DNA of 23,700 nt from Eubacterium sp. UBA3720 (GTDB lineage Bacteria; Bacillota; Clostridia; Lachnospirales; Lachnospiraceae), in assembly GCA_002371335.1 (NCBI GenBank), contig DFHP01000037.1, forward strand, positions 1-23,700, written 5' to 3'. A model generated the notes under the pieces. It was not told the DNA's origin and did no database searches. It worked only from the letters and a program-made list of their open reading frames with translations. Positions 1 through 8,090 of the stretch are shown here, piece by piece. A program made the translations under genes and the position numbers. The number at the start of each line of letters is the position of its first letter. The first letter of the stretch is position 1.

Positions 1-852
1 CGCATCTACAAAAGGATCGCCATGAGCGCCGGAGGTTTTTCGGGCCGGGGCATGTTTGGCGCGATCCCGTACCTGGTCGTGGAACTTAAAGACGGAAGAT
101 CACGCCAGTGCAATTTTAAGATCGAAGAGGATGTGGATGCATTGATGCGATGGATCAGGGACAATCATCCGGAGATCCATCTGTATACAAAACAGGCGGA
201 AGAACGGATGATGGCCGAAATCCGGGAAGAAAAAACAAGAGAGAAGAAGCTCCTTTCGCCCTCTGCCGCAGCCGGAAAGACACATCTGGAGGAAGACCTG
301 GCGTTTCTGGAAAAGCATCCGGAAATATCAGACCGGCTCCGCAGGGCAGTCCGTGAAAAACGAAGGATCGATCATATCCCGGCGTCCTCCCGCGTGATCA
401 TGGGGGCGGTCGCCCTTATCGGCGTTGCGGGGATCGTTCTGGGGCTTTACACTGCTTTTTCCGGGAAGAGCTATGGACTATGGGGGATCCTTTTTGGAGC
501 CGCGTTTATTTTTTATGCGGCAGCTTCCGGGATACTGCCCTTTGGCGGAAATACATCTTCTGCAGCCGATGCTTACTGGAAAGAGGCAGTCCGCGCAGCG
601 CGGGAGTGCCTTTCGGCAAAAAAGGATTTCTTCCTTCCCGCCCAGTATGCGGATCCCATTGTGATCCGGAGAATGCAAAAGGCGATCCGGATGGGAAGAG
701 CCGAAAGTATGGAAGAGGCGCTGAAGGTTGTCAAGGAGGACCTCAAAGCCCTGAACTCCAGCGTCAGGGTTTCGCAGGAGGAGCATGACGAGGTGGCAGC
801 CATCAAGCCGCTTTTCCTGGAGTGCGGCTATGAGGACGCCCTTCCCTGGTAA
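1..852 (+). CDS. two-TM membrane protein of the MoxR-VWA module (5' partial)
   Basis: I do not recognise a named family. The reading frame is open to the first base of the window and the residues before the first ATG (at 22) look coding, so the gene probably starts outside. ATG 22 does have AAAGGA 5 nt upstream and is an alternative start. Counting from ATG 22, residues 1-65 are a soluble, possibly PH-like domain (FGAIPYLVVELKDG). A charged, probably helical stretch follows (about 65-120), then two hydrophobic helices (about 125-145 and 150-172), then a charged C-terminal domain with the motif MGRAESMEEALKVVKEDL. It sits 101 bp upstream of the MoxR ATPase in the same direction and probably belongs to that operon. 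A membrane partner or client of the ATPase/VWA pair is inference from position only. Confidence 0.7.
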   Translation, partial: RIYKRIAMSAGGFSGRGMFGAIPYLVVELKDGRSRQCNFKIEEDVDALMRWIRDNHPEIHLYTKQAEERMMAEIREEKTREKKLLSPSAAAGKTHLEEDLAFLEKHPEISDRLRRAVREKRRIDHIPASSRVIMGAVALIGVAGIVLGLYTAFSGKSYGLWGILFGAAFIFYAAASGILPFGGNTSSAADAYWKEAVRAARECLSAKKDFFLPAQYADPIVIRRMQKAIRMGRAESMEEALKVVKEDLKALNSSVRVSQEEHDEVAAIKPLFLECGYEDALPW

Positions 853-891
853 AAGGGGGAAGGCAATTGCCTGGAACAGCAGGAGAGTAAT

Positions 892-921
892 GTGAAAAAA
901 GTCTTTCATAGCTGGTTGTGA
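892..921 (+). other. possible 9-codon leader ORF before the MoxR gene
   Basis: GTG 892 has a good Shine-Dalgarno (AGGAG at 881-885, 6 nt away) but the frame stops after nine codons (MKKVFHSWL) at TGA 919-921. That stop overlaps GTG 918, an in-frame start of the ATPase, as GTGA. It may be a leader or coupling ORF, or chance. Confidence 0.2.
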
Positions 922-953
922 CGACAGCCACAGGCGGCGGAATGGAGATTAGT

Positions 954-1877
954 ATGAAGGAATTGATCGAGTTACTGGAAAAAGAAGGCGTTAACAGGGA
1001 TCTTCTGGCAGGGGTCAGGAAGTTCCGGGAAGAATTCCCGGCAGACCCTGCGTTTGAGGACAGAATCCCGAAGGATCCGCCCATATATTACGGAAAAACG
1101 GTCTGGGAGGAGGCGATAGCTGTTCTTCTGTCGGGGAGAAATCTTCTTTTGGCCGGACCGAAGGCAACGGGAAAGAACCTTCTTTGTGAGAATCTGGCAG
1201 CGCTTTTCGGACGTCCTGTATGGAATGTATCTTTCCATATCAATACGGATGCAGCGGGGCTGATCGGAACAGATACCTTCGACGGAGAGAGAGTATCTTT
1301 CCGGAAAGGGCCGGTATGCATGAGCGCAGAAAACAGCGGCTTCTGTGTGCTGGATGAGATAAATATGGCAAGGAACGAGTCGCTGGCGGTTCTCCATGCG
1401 GCTCTCGATCACAGAAGAGTCATCGATGTGGCGGGTTATGATTTGATCCATGTAGCGCCCGCATCCCGTTTTATCGCCACCATGAACTACGGATACGCCG
1501 GAACCCGTGATCTGAACGAAGCGCTGAGTTCCCGTTTTGCCATTATTTCCATGCTGCAGATCACGGAGGAAAACATGCTTCGTCTTCTGCGCGGAAGATT
1601 CCCGGATATCAATGAAAAGATCGCGGGTCAGTTCGTGAAGCTTTTCGGAGAGCTGACGAGGAAGGCAGAGAAGTCAGAGATCTCAGACCGGGCAGTGGAT
1701 ATGCGGGGCATGCTGGACGCTTTGGAACTGATCCGGCAGGGACTTTCCTCCGGGCAGGCTCTGGAGATGACGATCGTGAACAAAACTTTTGACTTATATG
1801 AACAGACCCTGATCCGGGACTGCATCGGAAGCAGGATCCCGGCAGATATGGATGGGAACGTTGTTTTCGGGAAGTAA
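954..1877 (+). CDS. MoxR/CobS-type AAA+ ATPase
   Basis: An AAA+ ATPase of the MoxR/NorQ/CobS branch, a family that remodels protein complexes together with VWA-domain partners. From the start at 954 the P-loop is at residues 68-75 (GPKATGKN), Walker B at about 132-137 (VLDEIN), sensor 1 at about 177 (TMNYGY) and an arginine-finger region near 193 (SSRF). The Walker A residue that normally contacts Mg2+-ATP (Ser/Thr after GK) is Asn, an oddity that may be a subfamily trait. ATG 954 is preferred because GGAG lies 6 nt upstream. GTG 918 and ATG 942 are in frame; 918 overlaps the stop of a 9-codon ORF (892-921) as GTGA, so coupling-driven initiation there is possible. The VWA gene follows 87 bp downstream. 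The substrate is unknown. Confidence 0.88.
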   Translation: MKELIELLEKEGVNRDLLAGVRKFREEFPADPAFEDRIPKDPPIYYGKTVWEEAIAVLLSGRNLLLAGPKATGKNLLCENLAALFGRPVWNVSFHINTDAAGLIGTDTFDGERVSFRKGPVCMSAENSGFCVLDEINMARNESLAVLHAALDHRRVIDVAGYDLIHVAPASRFIATMNYGYAGTRDLNEALSSRFAIISMLQITEENMLRLLRGRFPDINEKIAGQFVKLFGELTRKAEKSEISDRAVDMRGMLDALELIRQGLSSGQALEMTIVNKTFDLYEQTLIRDCIGSRIPADMDGNVVFGK

Positions 1878-1880
1878 CTG

Positions 1881-1930
1881 AAACTTCCCACATGTCATTT
1901 CCAACATCCCTTTCAGCATGAAGCGGGAAG
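1881..1930 (+). repeat. degenerate copy of the ~60-bp palindromic repeat
   Basis: Lies in the 87-bp gap between the MoxR and VWA genes. It begins AACTTCCCAC and ends ATGAAGCGGGAAG. It aligns, in the same orientation, with the repeat at 14053-14114 (which ends ATGAAGTGGGAAG) and, reversed, with 4084-4143. It runs directly into AAGCGAGACTTGAAT (1928-1942), 15 bases also found at the 3' end of the structured repeat at 8873-9053. Confidence 0.45.
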
Positions 1931-1964
1931 CGAGACTTGAATAATAATACAAGGCAGGCAGAAC

Positions 1965-3728
1965 ATGATAAAAAGACAATATTCGGGAAATGAGCGGAGG
2001 GCCAGGAACTACATATGGAATGCTGCGGGAAGGTATGACTTCGAACCTTCCTTTCTGGCGTTTGCGCCGGATGGCAGCCCGGATATGTATTACAATCTCA
2101 TTATCGGACTTGCCTATAAGTGGCTGGATATGGACGTGATCGTCGGCTTTGTTCTCCGGTATTCTGCAAGCAGGAGAGCGGAGGAGTTTGACGATCTTTT
2201 CTGGCTGGGAATTGAAAACTGCGTTTATGAGAAGGAGATCAGTGAACGTCCGGTCCTGGAGGAACTGCGCAGGGAGAAGGCGAAATCTTACTTCCGATCC
2301 GTGAGCAATATGTCGCGTCAGCAGATGGAGATGCAGAGCATGACTGTGTATGACCAGCAGATGATCCGCTGGTCGGAAGTGTCCGGGCGGGACTATTCCT
2401 GCGGAAAGAGGAGCCGCGCTCTGGCTGAAAGACTGCGGTTCTCCGGCTGTCTGGACGCAGACGGGATCGTGCAGGTGATGAACGCCATTCTTCAGGAGCA
2501 TTTCCGGACTGATATCACAAAGTTGAAGGCGCGCAGAGAGAGAAAGGGCATCCTTTCAGGTCTTCCTCTGGCCGGGCGTTCAGGCCGCGCTCACAGGCAG
2601 AAGCTGTTTCTGCGGACCGGCGACGGGATGGGAGATCTGGATACCAATGTTCGCCTGAGCCACACAGGAAACCGGAAGATTCATCTTCCGACGGCTTCGG
2701 ATCAGGAATTTATACAGGCAGCCTTTGGCGGACCCGCCTATTCTGAGGGGGAGATGAAAGCGCTGGAGGCGGACTGCTGCACGGATATTCATGCTGCCTG
2801 CAGGCTTCATATTACAGACGGAATCAGGAAAGAATCCGATCCTGATACCGGTACAGGCAAGGCAATGCGGACGTCTGAGCTTCGCGGGATCCTGAAACGG
2901 GCGAAGGAGCAGGAAAAGATCAACCGCAGATTTGTTTCGGAGAATTCTCTTCTGATCAACGAAAGCATACGGGAGCTTTCTGCCCGTCTGGATCTGCTTT
3001 TCGAGGAATATTTTCGCAGGATGCCGGAAACAGGCCGGACCGGAAGCCTTATAACAGAAAAGTCATATCGTCTCGCGGTTTTCCGGGACCCATCTGTTTT
3101 TGCCCGCGAGGGAACGCTGACCGAAAGAAACGTAGAGGTCACCCTCCTTCTGGACGCCTCCATGTCCAGGCTGAATGTGCAGGAGATCATTGCCTCCGAA
3201 GCATACATTATCGCAAAGAGTCTGGAGAAGATCCACGTACCGGTCCGGGTCATAACATTCCGGACCTTCAGAGGAATTACCATTCTGGAGAGGCTGAAAC
3301 GTGCCGACCGGAACGGCTCCGATAACATTCTGCGATTCTTTTCAGGCGGCTGGAACAGGGACGGACTTGCCTTCCGGGCTGTACGTTCTCTGATCACCGA
3401 AGACGAAAAAGAAAAGGAACGGCTGCTGATCGTCCTTACAGACGCCAGCCCCAATGACGACATACCCGCGGTCATGGATCCTTCCGGCCGGATCGTAAAG
3501 GAATACGAAGGCGTCATTGCCGCTTCGGATACAGAAAAAGCAGTGCATGATCTCCGGAAAGCCGGGATCCGCACTGCCGCAGTCTTCTTTGGTTCTGCCT
3601 CACATCTGGAAAACGTGCAGCAGATCTACGGAAAAGAATATGTACGCATCCGGAAGCTGAACCGCATCGCAGACGGTGCGGCGGAACTGATCCGGATGAC
3701 TTTGCAGGAGATGACTCCTCAGATATAG
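1965..3728 (+). CDS. VWA-domain protein, CobT/CoxE-like
   Basis: A 587-aa partner of the MoxR ATPase. The first ~370 residues are mostly charged and helical with no recognised domain. The C-terminal ~200 residues form a von Willebrand A domain with a MIDAS-type metal site: DASMS at 397-401, NRDG near 463 where other VWA proteins have a Thr motif, and LTDASPND near 491-498. The NxDGxA pattern is like CobT/CoxE rather than integrin-type VWA. No cobaltochelatase large subunit is nearby, so cobalamin synthesis is unlikely. A chaperone or complex-activation role with the ATPase, as in RavA-ViaA, is inference. There is no signal peptide. The 3' end overlaps the convergent gene by 10 bp (3719-3728). 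Confidence 0.85.
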   Translation: MIKRQYSGNERRARNYIWNAAGRYDFEPSFLAFAPDGSPDMYYNLIIGLAYKWLDMDVIVGFVLRYSASRRAEEFDDLFWLGIENCVYEKEISERPVLEELRREKAKSYFRSVSNMSRQQMEMQSMTVYDQQMIRWSEVSGRDYSCGKRSRALAERLRFSGCLDADGIVQVMNAILQEHFRTDITKLKARRERKGILSGLPLAGRSGRAHRQKLFLRTGDGMGDLDTNVRLSHTGNRKIHLPTASDQEFIQAAFGGPAYSEGEMKALEADCCTDIHAACRLHITDGIRKESDPDTGTGKAMRTSELRGILKRAKEQEKINRRFVSENSLLINESIRELSARLDLLFEEYFRRMPETGRTGSLITEKSYRLAVFRDPSVFAREGTLTERNVEVTLLLDASMSRLNVQEIIASEAYIIAKSLEKIHVPVRVITFRTFRGITILERLKRADRNGSDNILRFFSGGWNRDGLAFRAVRSLITEDEKEKERLLIVLTDASPNDDIPAVMDPSGRIVKEYEGVIAASDTEKAVHDLRKAGIRTAAVFFGSASHLENVQQIYGKEYVRIRKLNRIADGAAELIRMTLQEMTPQI

Positions 3729-4048
3729 GAATGACGCTTTTTCTTTGCGGCGTCCGTCAGAAGATCCTCATCGATACCGGCGACGATCCCGTTCTGCCTG
3801 AGGATCTCCTGCACCCGCTCCACATCTTTGCTCTTAACGCGGATATAGTAAATATCCCTGTCGATCTTTCCTTTTCCACCGAAATCTCTGGGGTCCAGCT
3901 TGGCTCCGCAGCCGCCCGCCATTACAGTCTCCTGCAGATAATGGCCGGCACTTACGCCTTTGATCCCCTCCTTCTTCAGGAGGTCTCTGATCGCCGTCCA
4001 GGCGGCACGGTCTCTTTTCTTAAAAATATCTGTTTTCTTTTCAAACAT
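3719..4048 (-). CDS. hypothetical small protein
   Basis: Family not recognised. ATG 4048 is chosen over the longer frame (4096) because GGGGTG lies 6 nt upstream and because the extra residues would be read from a repeat (4084-4143). The product is about 109 aa, soluble and basic, starting MFEKKTDIFKKRDRAAW. A Gly/Cys stretch (VMAGGCGAKLDPRDFGG) is followed by DIYYIRVKSKDVERVQEILR, which resembles the beta-strand/helix pattern of DUF2007-type small domains; that likeness is weak. It ends in a basic tail (KKKRHSYI). It is convergent with the VWA gene and overlaps it by 10 bp, with no terminator visible between them. Confidence 0.6.
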   Translation of the reverse strand: MFEKKTDIFKKRDRAAWTAIRDLLKKEGIKGVSAGHYLQETVMAGGCGAKLDPRDFGGKGKIDRDIYYIRVKSKDVERVQEILRQNGIVAGIDEDLLTDAAKKKRHSYI

Positions 4049-4083
4049 AGTAAGCACCCCATTTGTATTTGTTGAATCTTGAA

Positions 4084-4143
4084 TTTCCCACTTCATAATG
4101 AAGGTCAGTCGCCATCATGAAAAATAACATCGTAAAGGTTTTG
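4084..4143 (-). repeat. ~60-bp palindromic dispersed repeat
   Basis: Reads TTTCCCACTTCATAATGAAGG, then TCAGTCGCCATCATGAAA, then AATAACATCGTAAAGG. It is an inverted copy of 14053-14114, about 90% identical by eye over ~60 bp. CTTCATAATGAAG inside is itself palindromic. It lies just upstream of the small minus-strand gene. Confidence 0.6.
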
Positions 4144-4251
4144 GCTTGCGGCCGGCACTTTGAATTTTCAAGTGTAAACGCTGAAAATTCATTAGTACCG
4201 CTGCCTGCAAGACATTTATTTGAATGTATTGTATCCCCGCCGGGAGACGGT

Positions 4252-4424
4252 GTCAACTCAGATGGGGATCCCCTATAGGCGGTGGGTATTGATTCAGATA
4301 TGACTCAGTGGAGGGTTTCGATCCCCCGTCTGAGTTGAGCCTCCGGCGGATCGCAGAGCTGCGCAGAGGAAGACGCACAAGTGCGTCGCGCAGCTCGCGC
4401 GCGATCAGAGATCGCGATTGAAAT
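4252..4424 (+). ncRNA. structured repeat, divergent copy (candidate non-coding RNA)
   Basis: Same architecture as 8873-9053 and 10568-10747 with mostly different stem sequence. A 5' arm (TCAACTCAGATGGGGATC, 4253-4270) and a middle arm (ACTCAG, 4303-4308) can both pair with one 3' arm (4319-4337, ending CTGAGTTGA). Next is a hairpin GAGCTGCGC/GCGCAGCTC with a one-sided AGAGGAA bulge and inner stem GACGCAC/GTGCGTC. Last is CGCGATC-AGA-GATCGCG, followed by ATTGAAAT. Changes relative to the other copies are on both sides of the stems, so pairing is kept while sequence is not. It lies 18 bp upstream of the palindrome and promoter at 4443-4497. The class is not assigned with confidence. Confidence 0.5.
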
Positions 4425-4442
4425 AGAAAGAAACTATAAACA

Positions 4443-4497
4443 TGTCGCTCATTAACGACACCATGAAATTGACATTGTTTTTTGTATCCCATATAAT
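4443..4497 (+). promoter_or_regulatory. consensus promoter with upstream TGTCG-N8-CGACA palindrome
   Basis: TTGACA at 4469-4474, a 17-nt spacer and TATAAT at 4492-4497 make a perfect sigma-A promoter. TGTCG-N8-CGACA at 4443-4460 sits 8 bp upstream of the -35 box. The same palindrome, the bases CCATGAA and a TTGACA-17-TAGAAT promoter recur at 15010-15064. It probably drives the 4667-8486 operon, leaving a 5' leader of about 160 nt or more. Confidence 0.7.
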
Positions 4498-4518
4498 ATT
4501 ATTTTAATAGAGAATAAA

Positions 4519-4571
4519 AACTTCTCACTTCATGATTAAACTGTTCAGAAATAACATGCTGGAAGTTTTGG
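4519..4571 (-). repeat. degenerate copy of the ~60-bp palindromic repeat
   Basis: Contains CTTCTCACTTCATGATTAA, then AATAACATGCTGGAAGTTTT, aligning with the repeat at 4084-4143 in the same orientation. It lies in the leader between the 4469 promoter and the surface-protein gene. Confidence 0.4.
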
Positions 4572-4666
4572 TCAGGAATTACCAATTTGTATGTTCATGA
4601 ATCCACCTGTGATCTGTGACAGAAAATCAGATCAGCAGTGATTACCGCATATAAAAAGAGATTACA

Positions 4667-6709
4667 ATGGATAAGTATACTGTGATTCGCGTTGGGGACG
4701 CGTCTGCGGAAGGGGAACAAAAGATGCTCAAATTCAGAGGGATGTTCAGGTCTGTTTATATGACAATTATGGTGACAGTCCTGATAAGCTGTTTGTTTTT
4801 GTTTAATTGCCGGACGGTATTTGCGGTGGAGAACACTGAAAGTACAACGGAAAATACTGAAAGTACAACGGAAAATACTGAAAGTAAATCGGAGAAGACT
4901 GAAAGCAAAACGGAATATGTCACAGCTGATGTCTATCAGTATGAGGGGAAGGGCAGTTACGAAATTTCTTCTGCTGATAAATCTTCGTCTGCCGTTTCCG
5001 GCGCAGAACCCGGAGGGCAATTCAGCATTGCAGGCAGAATCAGTACCGTTACGAAAAAAAACGGAATGCCGGCATACTCTGTCAGCGGAGGAACACTGAA
5101 ATTTTCATATGTGTATGATGATCATTTGCTGACTGCGCCGGAAGATGAAGAACATCTGATATATGATAAAAGTAAAAATGTTAACGGCGTAAAACTGGAT
5201 TCCGGCGTCGAAATGGGCGCGTTGATCGTTCAGACTTCAAAAGATGGTCAGATCTGGTTTAATGTTCCGGGCGAGACTTATACGAATATATTCAAAGATG
5301 AACCTGAAGGACTGAAAGAATTTTATACCACAACGGATGTCCAGATGGTGAACGGGTGTTATTACAGAGTGCTTGTAGCGTATAAGACCGGGATCAGGAC
5401 ACAAAAGGCGCAGAAATTCCCGCCGAAATTCGAAAAACATGAATATATGAAAACGCTGGAAGCATATTGCTTTTATGCATACGATGAGACCGCGATGGAT
5501 ATTACTGTCCCGGAGAATAACAACAGGCGCAACCTGGGATCAAAGGTCCGTACTAAAAGCGAGGGCTATGCCGGATCTGCCATAATGAACAATGATGATC
5601 CGCATTTTGGATGGGACATAGGGCAGTTCTTTGTAGGCGGATTTACTGATTATGAAGATGATACAGATGGTAATCCTATCTTTCTGAAGAATAATGGGGA
5701 CAGATTAAGCCTGTGGTTTGAGCTGCAGCAGAATATTGATAAATGCTATGAGAACAGTGCGATCAAGGTGATTCCGGACACAGAGGGATCGGACTCGGAA
5801 TTCGGAGTTCCGGGAGGAGTAAATGAAACAACCGATTTCGGACGGGGAGCGCTGATCATCAGAAAGACCAATCCGGATAATACGAAAGAAAAACCGCAGA
5901 TTTATACCAACTACCTGGAGGCCAGCGCATCAACGGATGCGGTTACGAAAGTAGATCTGCTCGAAGAAGGTGATTATGAAGCAGCGTTAGACTATACCGT
6001 AAAATTTGACAAGACTAAGATATTCGGGAAATCCATTCTCCCTGAGACCGCAAAGTACAGGATTTCTTTCAAGTTTTCGGTAAGGAACGGAAACAGTATG
6101 ATATTCCTTTTCGATAAGGAGAATGGATCGGAGCTGTCCAGCGGAGCTATCACAGAAAACGGTTTCAGGCTTGATTTCGCCAATTCCAGGTACCTGCGGG
6201 TCACTGTAAAACGTGAAATATTAAAAGACGGATTTGACGGACTGACACAAGACACCCGCTTTAACAGCGTGGCGTCGGATGGAGATGAGTTTACCGAAGA
6301 AGGCGTATACACACTGACGATTACAAACAGGGACCTTGAGAATGTAGATCCGACCATAAAACGTATATATGTCGGAACGGATAACATTCTCAAAGCGTAT
6401 ATGGTTAATAACATACCCATTTCAGAAATCAAGGAAAAAGTGGCGGCAGGTGCAACGATTGAAGACGACGGAACCATCAGGCAGGCAGGCCCCGAAACAG
6501 AGTCCGGAGAAGAAAAAAAGGCAGGTGAGGAAGAAGTAAACAAAGAACCGGCAGCAATCGCGGAATCGGAAACGAATGAAGAAACACCGGAAACCGTTAC
6601 GGAAGAACAAGCTGAAAAAAATGCCGGTCTGCCGATGATTCCGGCAGCGGCAGTTGTTCTGGCAGTTGCTGCAGGCGTATTTTTCTTCAGGGGCCGCCGG
6701 AAGAAGTAA
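4667..6709 (+). CDS. secreted, C-terminally membrane-anchored surface protein
   Basis: No named family recognised. The N terminus has a signal peptide (hydrophobic core YMTIMVTVLISCLFLF, probable cleavage after TVFA). ATG 4724 (residue 20), with AGGGGA 7 nt upstream, is an equally good start that gives a more compact signal peptide. Residues about 55-82 are four tandem 7-aa units (ENTESTT-like), a likely stalk. The ~500-residue ectodomain is rich in beta-type sequence. A Glu/Thr-rich linker (about 605-650) precedes one TM helix (MIPAAAVVLAVAAGVFFF) and a basic RGRRKK tail. There is no LPXTG motif. It is the first gene of a three-gene operon, 15 bp before the lipoprotein toxin. A role in adhesion, or in displaying or exporting the toxin, is inference. 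Confidence 0.75.
   Translation: MDKYTVIRVGDASAEGEQKMLKFRGMFRSVYMTIMVTVLISCLFLFNCRTVFAVENTESTTENTESTTENTESKSEKTESKTEYVTADVYQYEGKGSYEISSADKSSSAVSGAEPGGQFSIAGRISTVTKKNGMPAYSVSGGTLKFSYVYDDHLLTAPEDEEHLIYDKSKNVNGVKLDSGVEMGALIVQTSKDGQIWFNVPGETYTNIFKDEPEGLKEFYTTTDVQMVNGCYYRVLVAYKTGIRTQKAQKFPPKFEKHEYMKTLEAYCFYAYDETAMDITVPENNNRRNLGSKVRTKSEGYAGSAIMNNDDPHFGWDIGQFFVGGFTDYEDDTDGNPIFLKNNGDRLSLWFELQQNIDKCYENSAIKVIPDTEGSDSEFGVPGGVNETTDFGRGALIIRKTNPDNTKEKPQIYTNYLEASASTDAVTKVDLLEEGDYEAALDYTVKFDKTKIFGKSILPETAKYRISFKFSVRNGNSMIFLFDKENGSELSSGAITENGFRLDFANSRYLRVTVKREILKDGFDGLTQDTRFNSVASDGDEFTEEGVYTLTITNRDLENVDPTIKRIYVGTDNILKAYMVNNIPISEIKEKVAAGATIEDDGTIRQAGPETESGEEKKAGEEEVNKEPAAIAESETNEETPETVTEEQAEKNAGLPMIPAAAVVLAVAAGVFFFRGRRKK
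4829..4912 (+). repeat. 21-bp tandem repeat inside the surface-protein gene
   Basis: Four in-frame 21-bp units encode ENTESTT, ENTESTT, ENTESKS and EKTESKT. The first two are almost identical, so the copy number could vary by slippage without shifting the frame. Confidence 0.85.
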
Positions 6710-6724
6710 GGAGGGCGTATCAAT

Positions 6725-8086
6725 ATGAAAAAAGTTTTAGCTTTCATTCTGTGTGCCGTGATGATCGTATCCGGCTGTTCCTCTGCTTCATCGACGGAGA
6801 AATCATCGTCTGAATCGGCAGGCCCTCGGGTAACGTCCTCTGCTTCATCGGCGGAGAAAGCATCGTCTGAATCGGCAGGATCGCGGGCAATATCATCCAT
6901 TTCAGAGGAGGAAGCCGCATCAGCGGAAAATAGTGCGGAGAATAATAAAGATTTAGAGGAAATCTCATCTGCCGTTTCCGCTGAGATAATGGAAATAAAA
7001 GAGATAGAACCGGATTTTTCCGGACTGGACGATACTGAGCTGCTGAGCTATGTGGAAAACAATGTATATGCCAGTCTGGTTCAGACGTTAGACAGCGATG
7101 AATATTTCGTGGAAAACGTTGAAGCAAGATATATATCACAGGAGTATCTTGAGGAATTAACTTATAATTCTCAGGCAGACATTTTTTTCGGATATACGCT
7201 TGAGGAACTGGATCAGCAGTTTCAGGGAGACAGGTACGTTTTTACCCTTGATGATAACGGAAAAACTACTGTAAAGAAAATGGAGACGGTCTATGATGAT
7301 TCAACGGAGAGGATCATTAAAAACGTGGCCATAGGGGGAGGCGTTATTCTCCTTTGCGTGACGGTCTCTGTATTGACTGCAGGCGCCGGCGCTCCGGCAG
7401 TCAGCATGGTTTTTGCGGCAGCGGCAAAAACAGGAACGACGTTTGCGCTTTCATCTGCGGCGATCGGAGGGACGGCCGCTGCGATAACGACCGGGTATCA
7501 GACGAATGATCCGGAAGCAGCCTTTAAAGCAGGATTAGCTGCAGGCAGTGAAGGGTTCAAATGGGGTGCCGTTTCCGGAGCTGTGCTGGGCGGCGCTTCT
7601 GAGGCTGCCGCGCTTCACGGAGCCACACTTAACGGACTGACCATGAATGAAGCGGCTGCCATCCAGAAAGAATCCGGGTATCCTCTTGATGTAATAAAGG
7701 AATTCAAATCAGTTGATGAATATAATGTTTATAAAGAGGCCGGGCTTAAAGCATCACAGATCGGCGGAAAATCGGCATTGATAAGAGATATAGATCTTAA
7801 TTATAAAACCACTTTCCCAAACGGAGAAACGATGACCAATCTTCAGGCTATGTCGAAAGGCTATGCGCCAAGATACATTGATGTTTCAAGCGGAAAAGAG
7901 ATGGCTTATCAGCTGCATCACGTTAATCAAAACACAAATGGAACGCTGGCTGTTCTGAAGGAAGCTGAACACCAGGGAAATTCCGTTATACTGAATATCT
8001 TTGGAAAGGAATCTGAAATCGATCGGCAGGCTTTTAACGCGACAAGAAAGCAGTTCTGGATGGATTTTGCAAAAATGGCAGGGTGA
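6725..8086 (+). CDS. lipoprotein with C-terminal HNH/LHH-like nuclease domain (polymorphic toxin)
   Basis: The N terminus is a lipoprotein signal with lipobox VSGC at about residues 15-18. Next come two 19-aa Ser/Glu-rich repeats (SSASSTEKSSSESAG type), a charged region, and a Gly/Ala-rich hydrophobic region (about 200-295) of the kind found before toxin domains in polymorphic toxins. The C-terminal ~130 residues carry YQLHHVNQN (from about 395) and KEAEHQGN (about 412-420), as in HNH/endonuclease VII-like LHH nucleases. The family's last His seems to be replaced (VILNIFG), so activity is not certain. The SUKH immunity gene starts 4 bp after the stop, which is the expected toxin-immunity order. 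A diderm- or T7SS-type secretion signal is not visible; lipid anchoring of a DNase-like toxin is unusual. Confidence 0.78.
   Translation: MKKVLAFILCAVMIVSGCSSASSTEKSSSESAGPRVTSSASSAEKASSESAGSRAISSISEEEAASAENSAENNKDLEEISSAVSAEIMEIKEIEPDFSGLDDTELLSYVENNVYASLVQTLDSDEYFVENVEARYISQEYLEELTYNSQADIFFGYTLEELDQQFQGDRYVFTLDDNGKTTVKKMETVYDDSTERIIKNVAIGGGVILLCVTVSVLTAGAGAPAVSMVFAAAAKTGTTFALSSAAIGGTAAAITTGYQTNDPEAAFKAGLAAGSEGFKWGAVSGAVLGGASEAAALHGATLNGLTMNEAAAIQKESGYPLDVIKEFKSVDEYNVYKEAGLKASQIGGKSALIRDIDLNYKTTFPNGETMTNLQAMSKGYAPRYIDVSSGKEMAYQLHHVNQNTNGTLAVLKEAEHQGNSVILNIFGKESEIDRQAFNATRKQFWMDFAKMAG
6779..6892 (+). repeat. 57-bp direct repeat, two units, in the toxin gene
   Basis: TCCTCTGCTTCATCG starts at 6779 and again at 6836. 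The two 57-bp units encode 19-aa Ser-rich segments immediately after the lipidated Cys, so they form a flexible linker. Confidence 0.85.
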
Positions 8087-8090
8087 GCAT

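Noticed and set aside
2807..3574. 255-codon minus-strand frame
   Set aside because: Arg/Ser-rich shadow of the VWA domain, which has clear MIDAS-type residues on the plus strand.
1..3728. Cobaltochelatase CobS/CobT for cobalamin synthesis
   Set aside because: Fold similarity only; no CobN or other corrin genes, and the VWA protein's N-terminal half is unlike CobT.
5992..6900. 302-codon open frame on the minus strand
   Set aside because: It lies fully opposite the surface protein and the toxin start, has low-complexity Ser/Phe-rich sequence and no family match. The plus-strand genes have signal peptides and domains.
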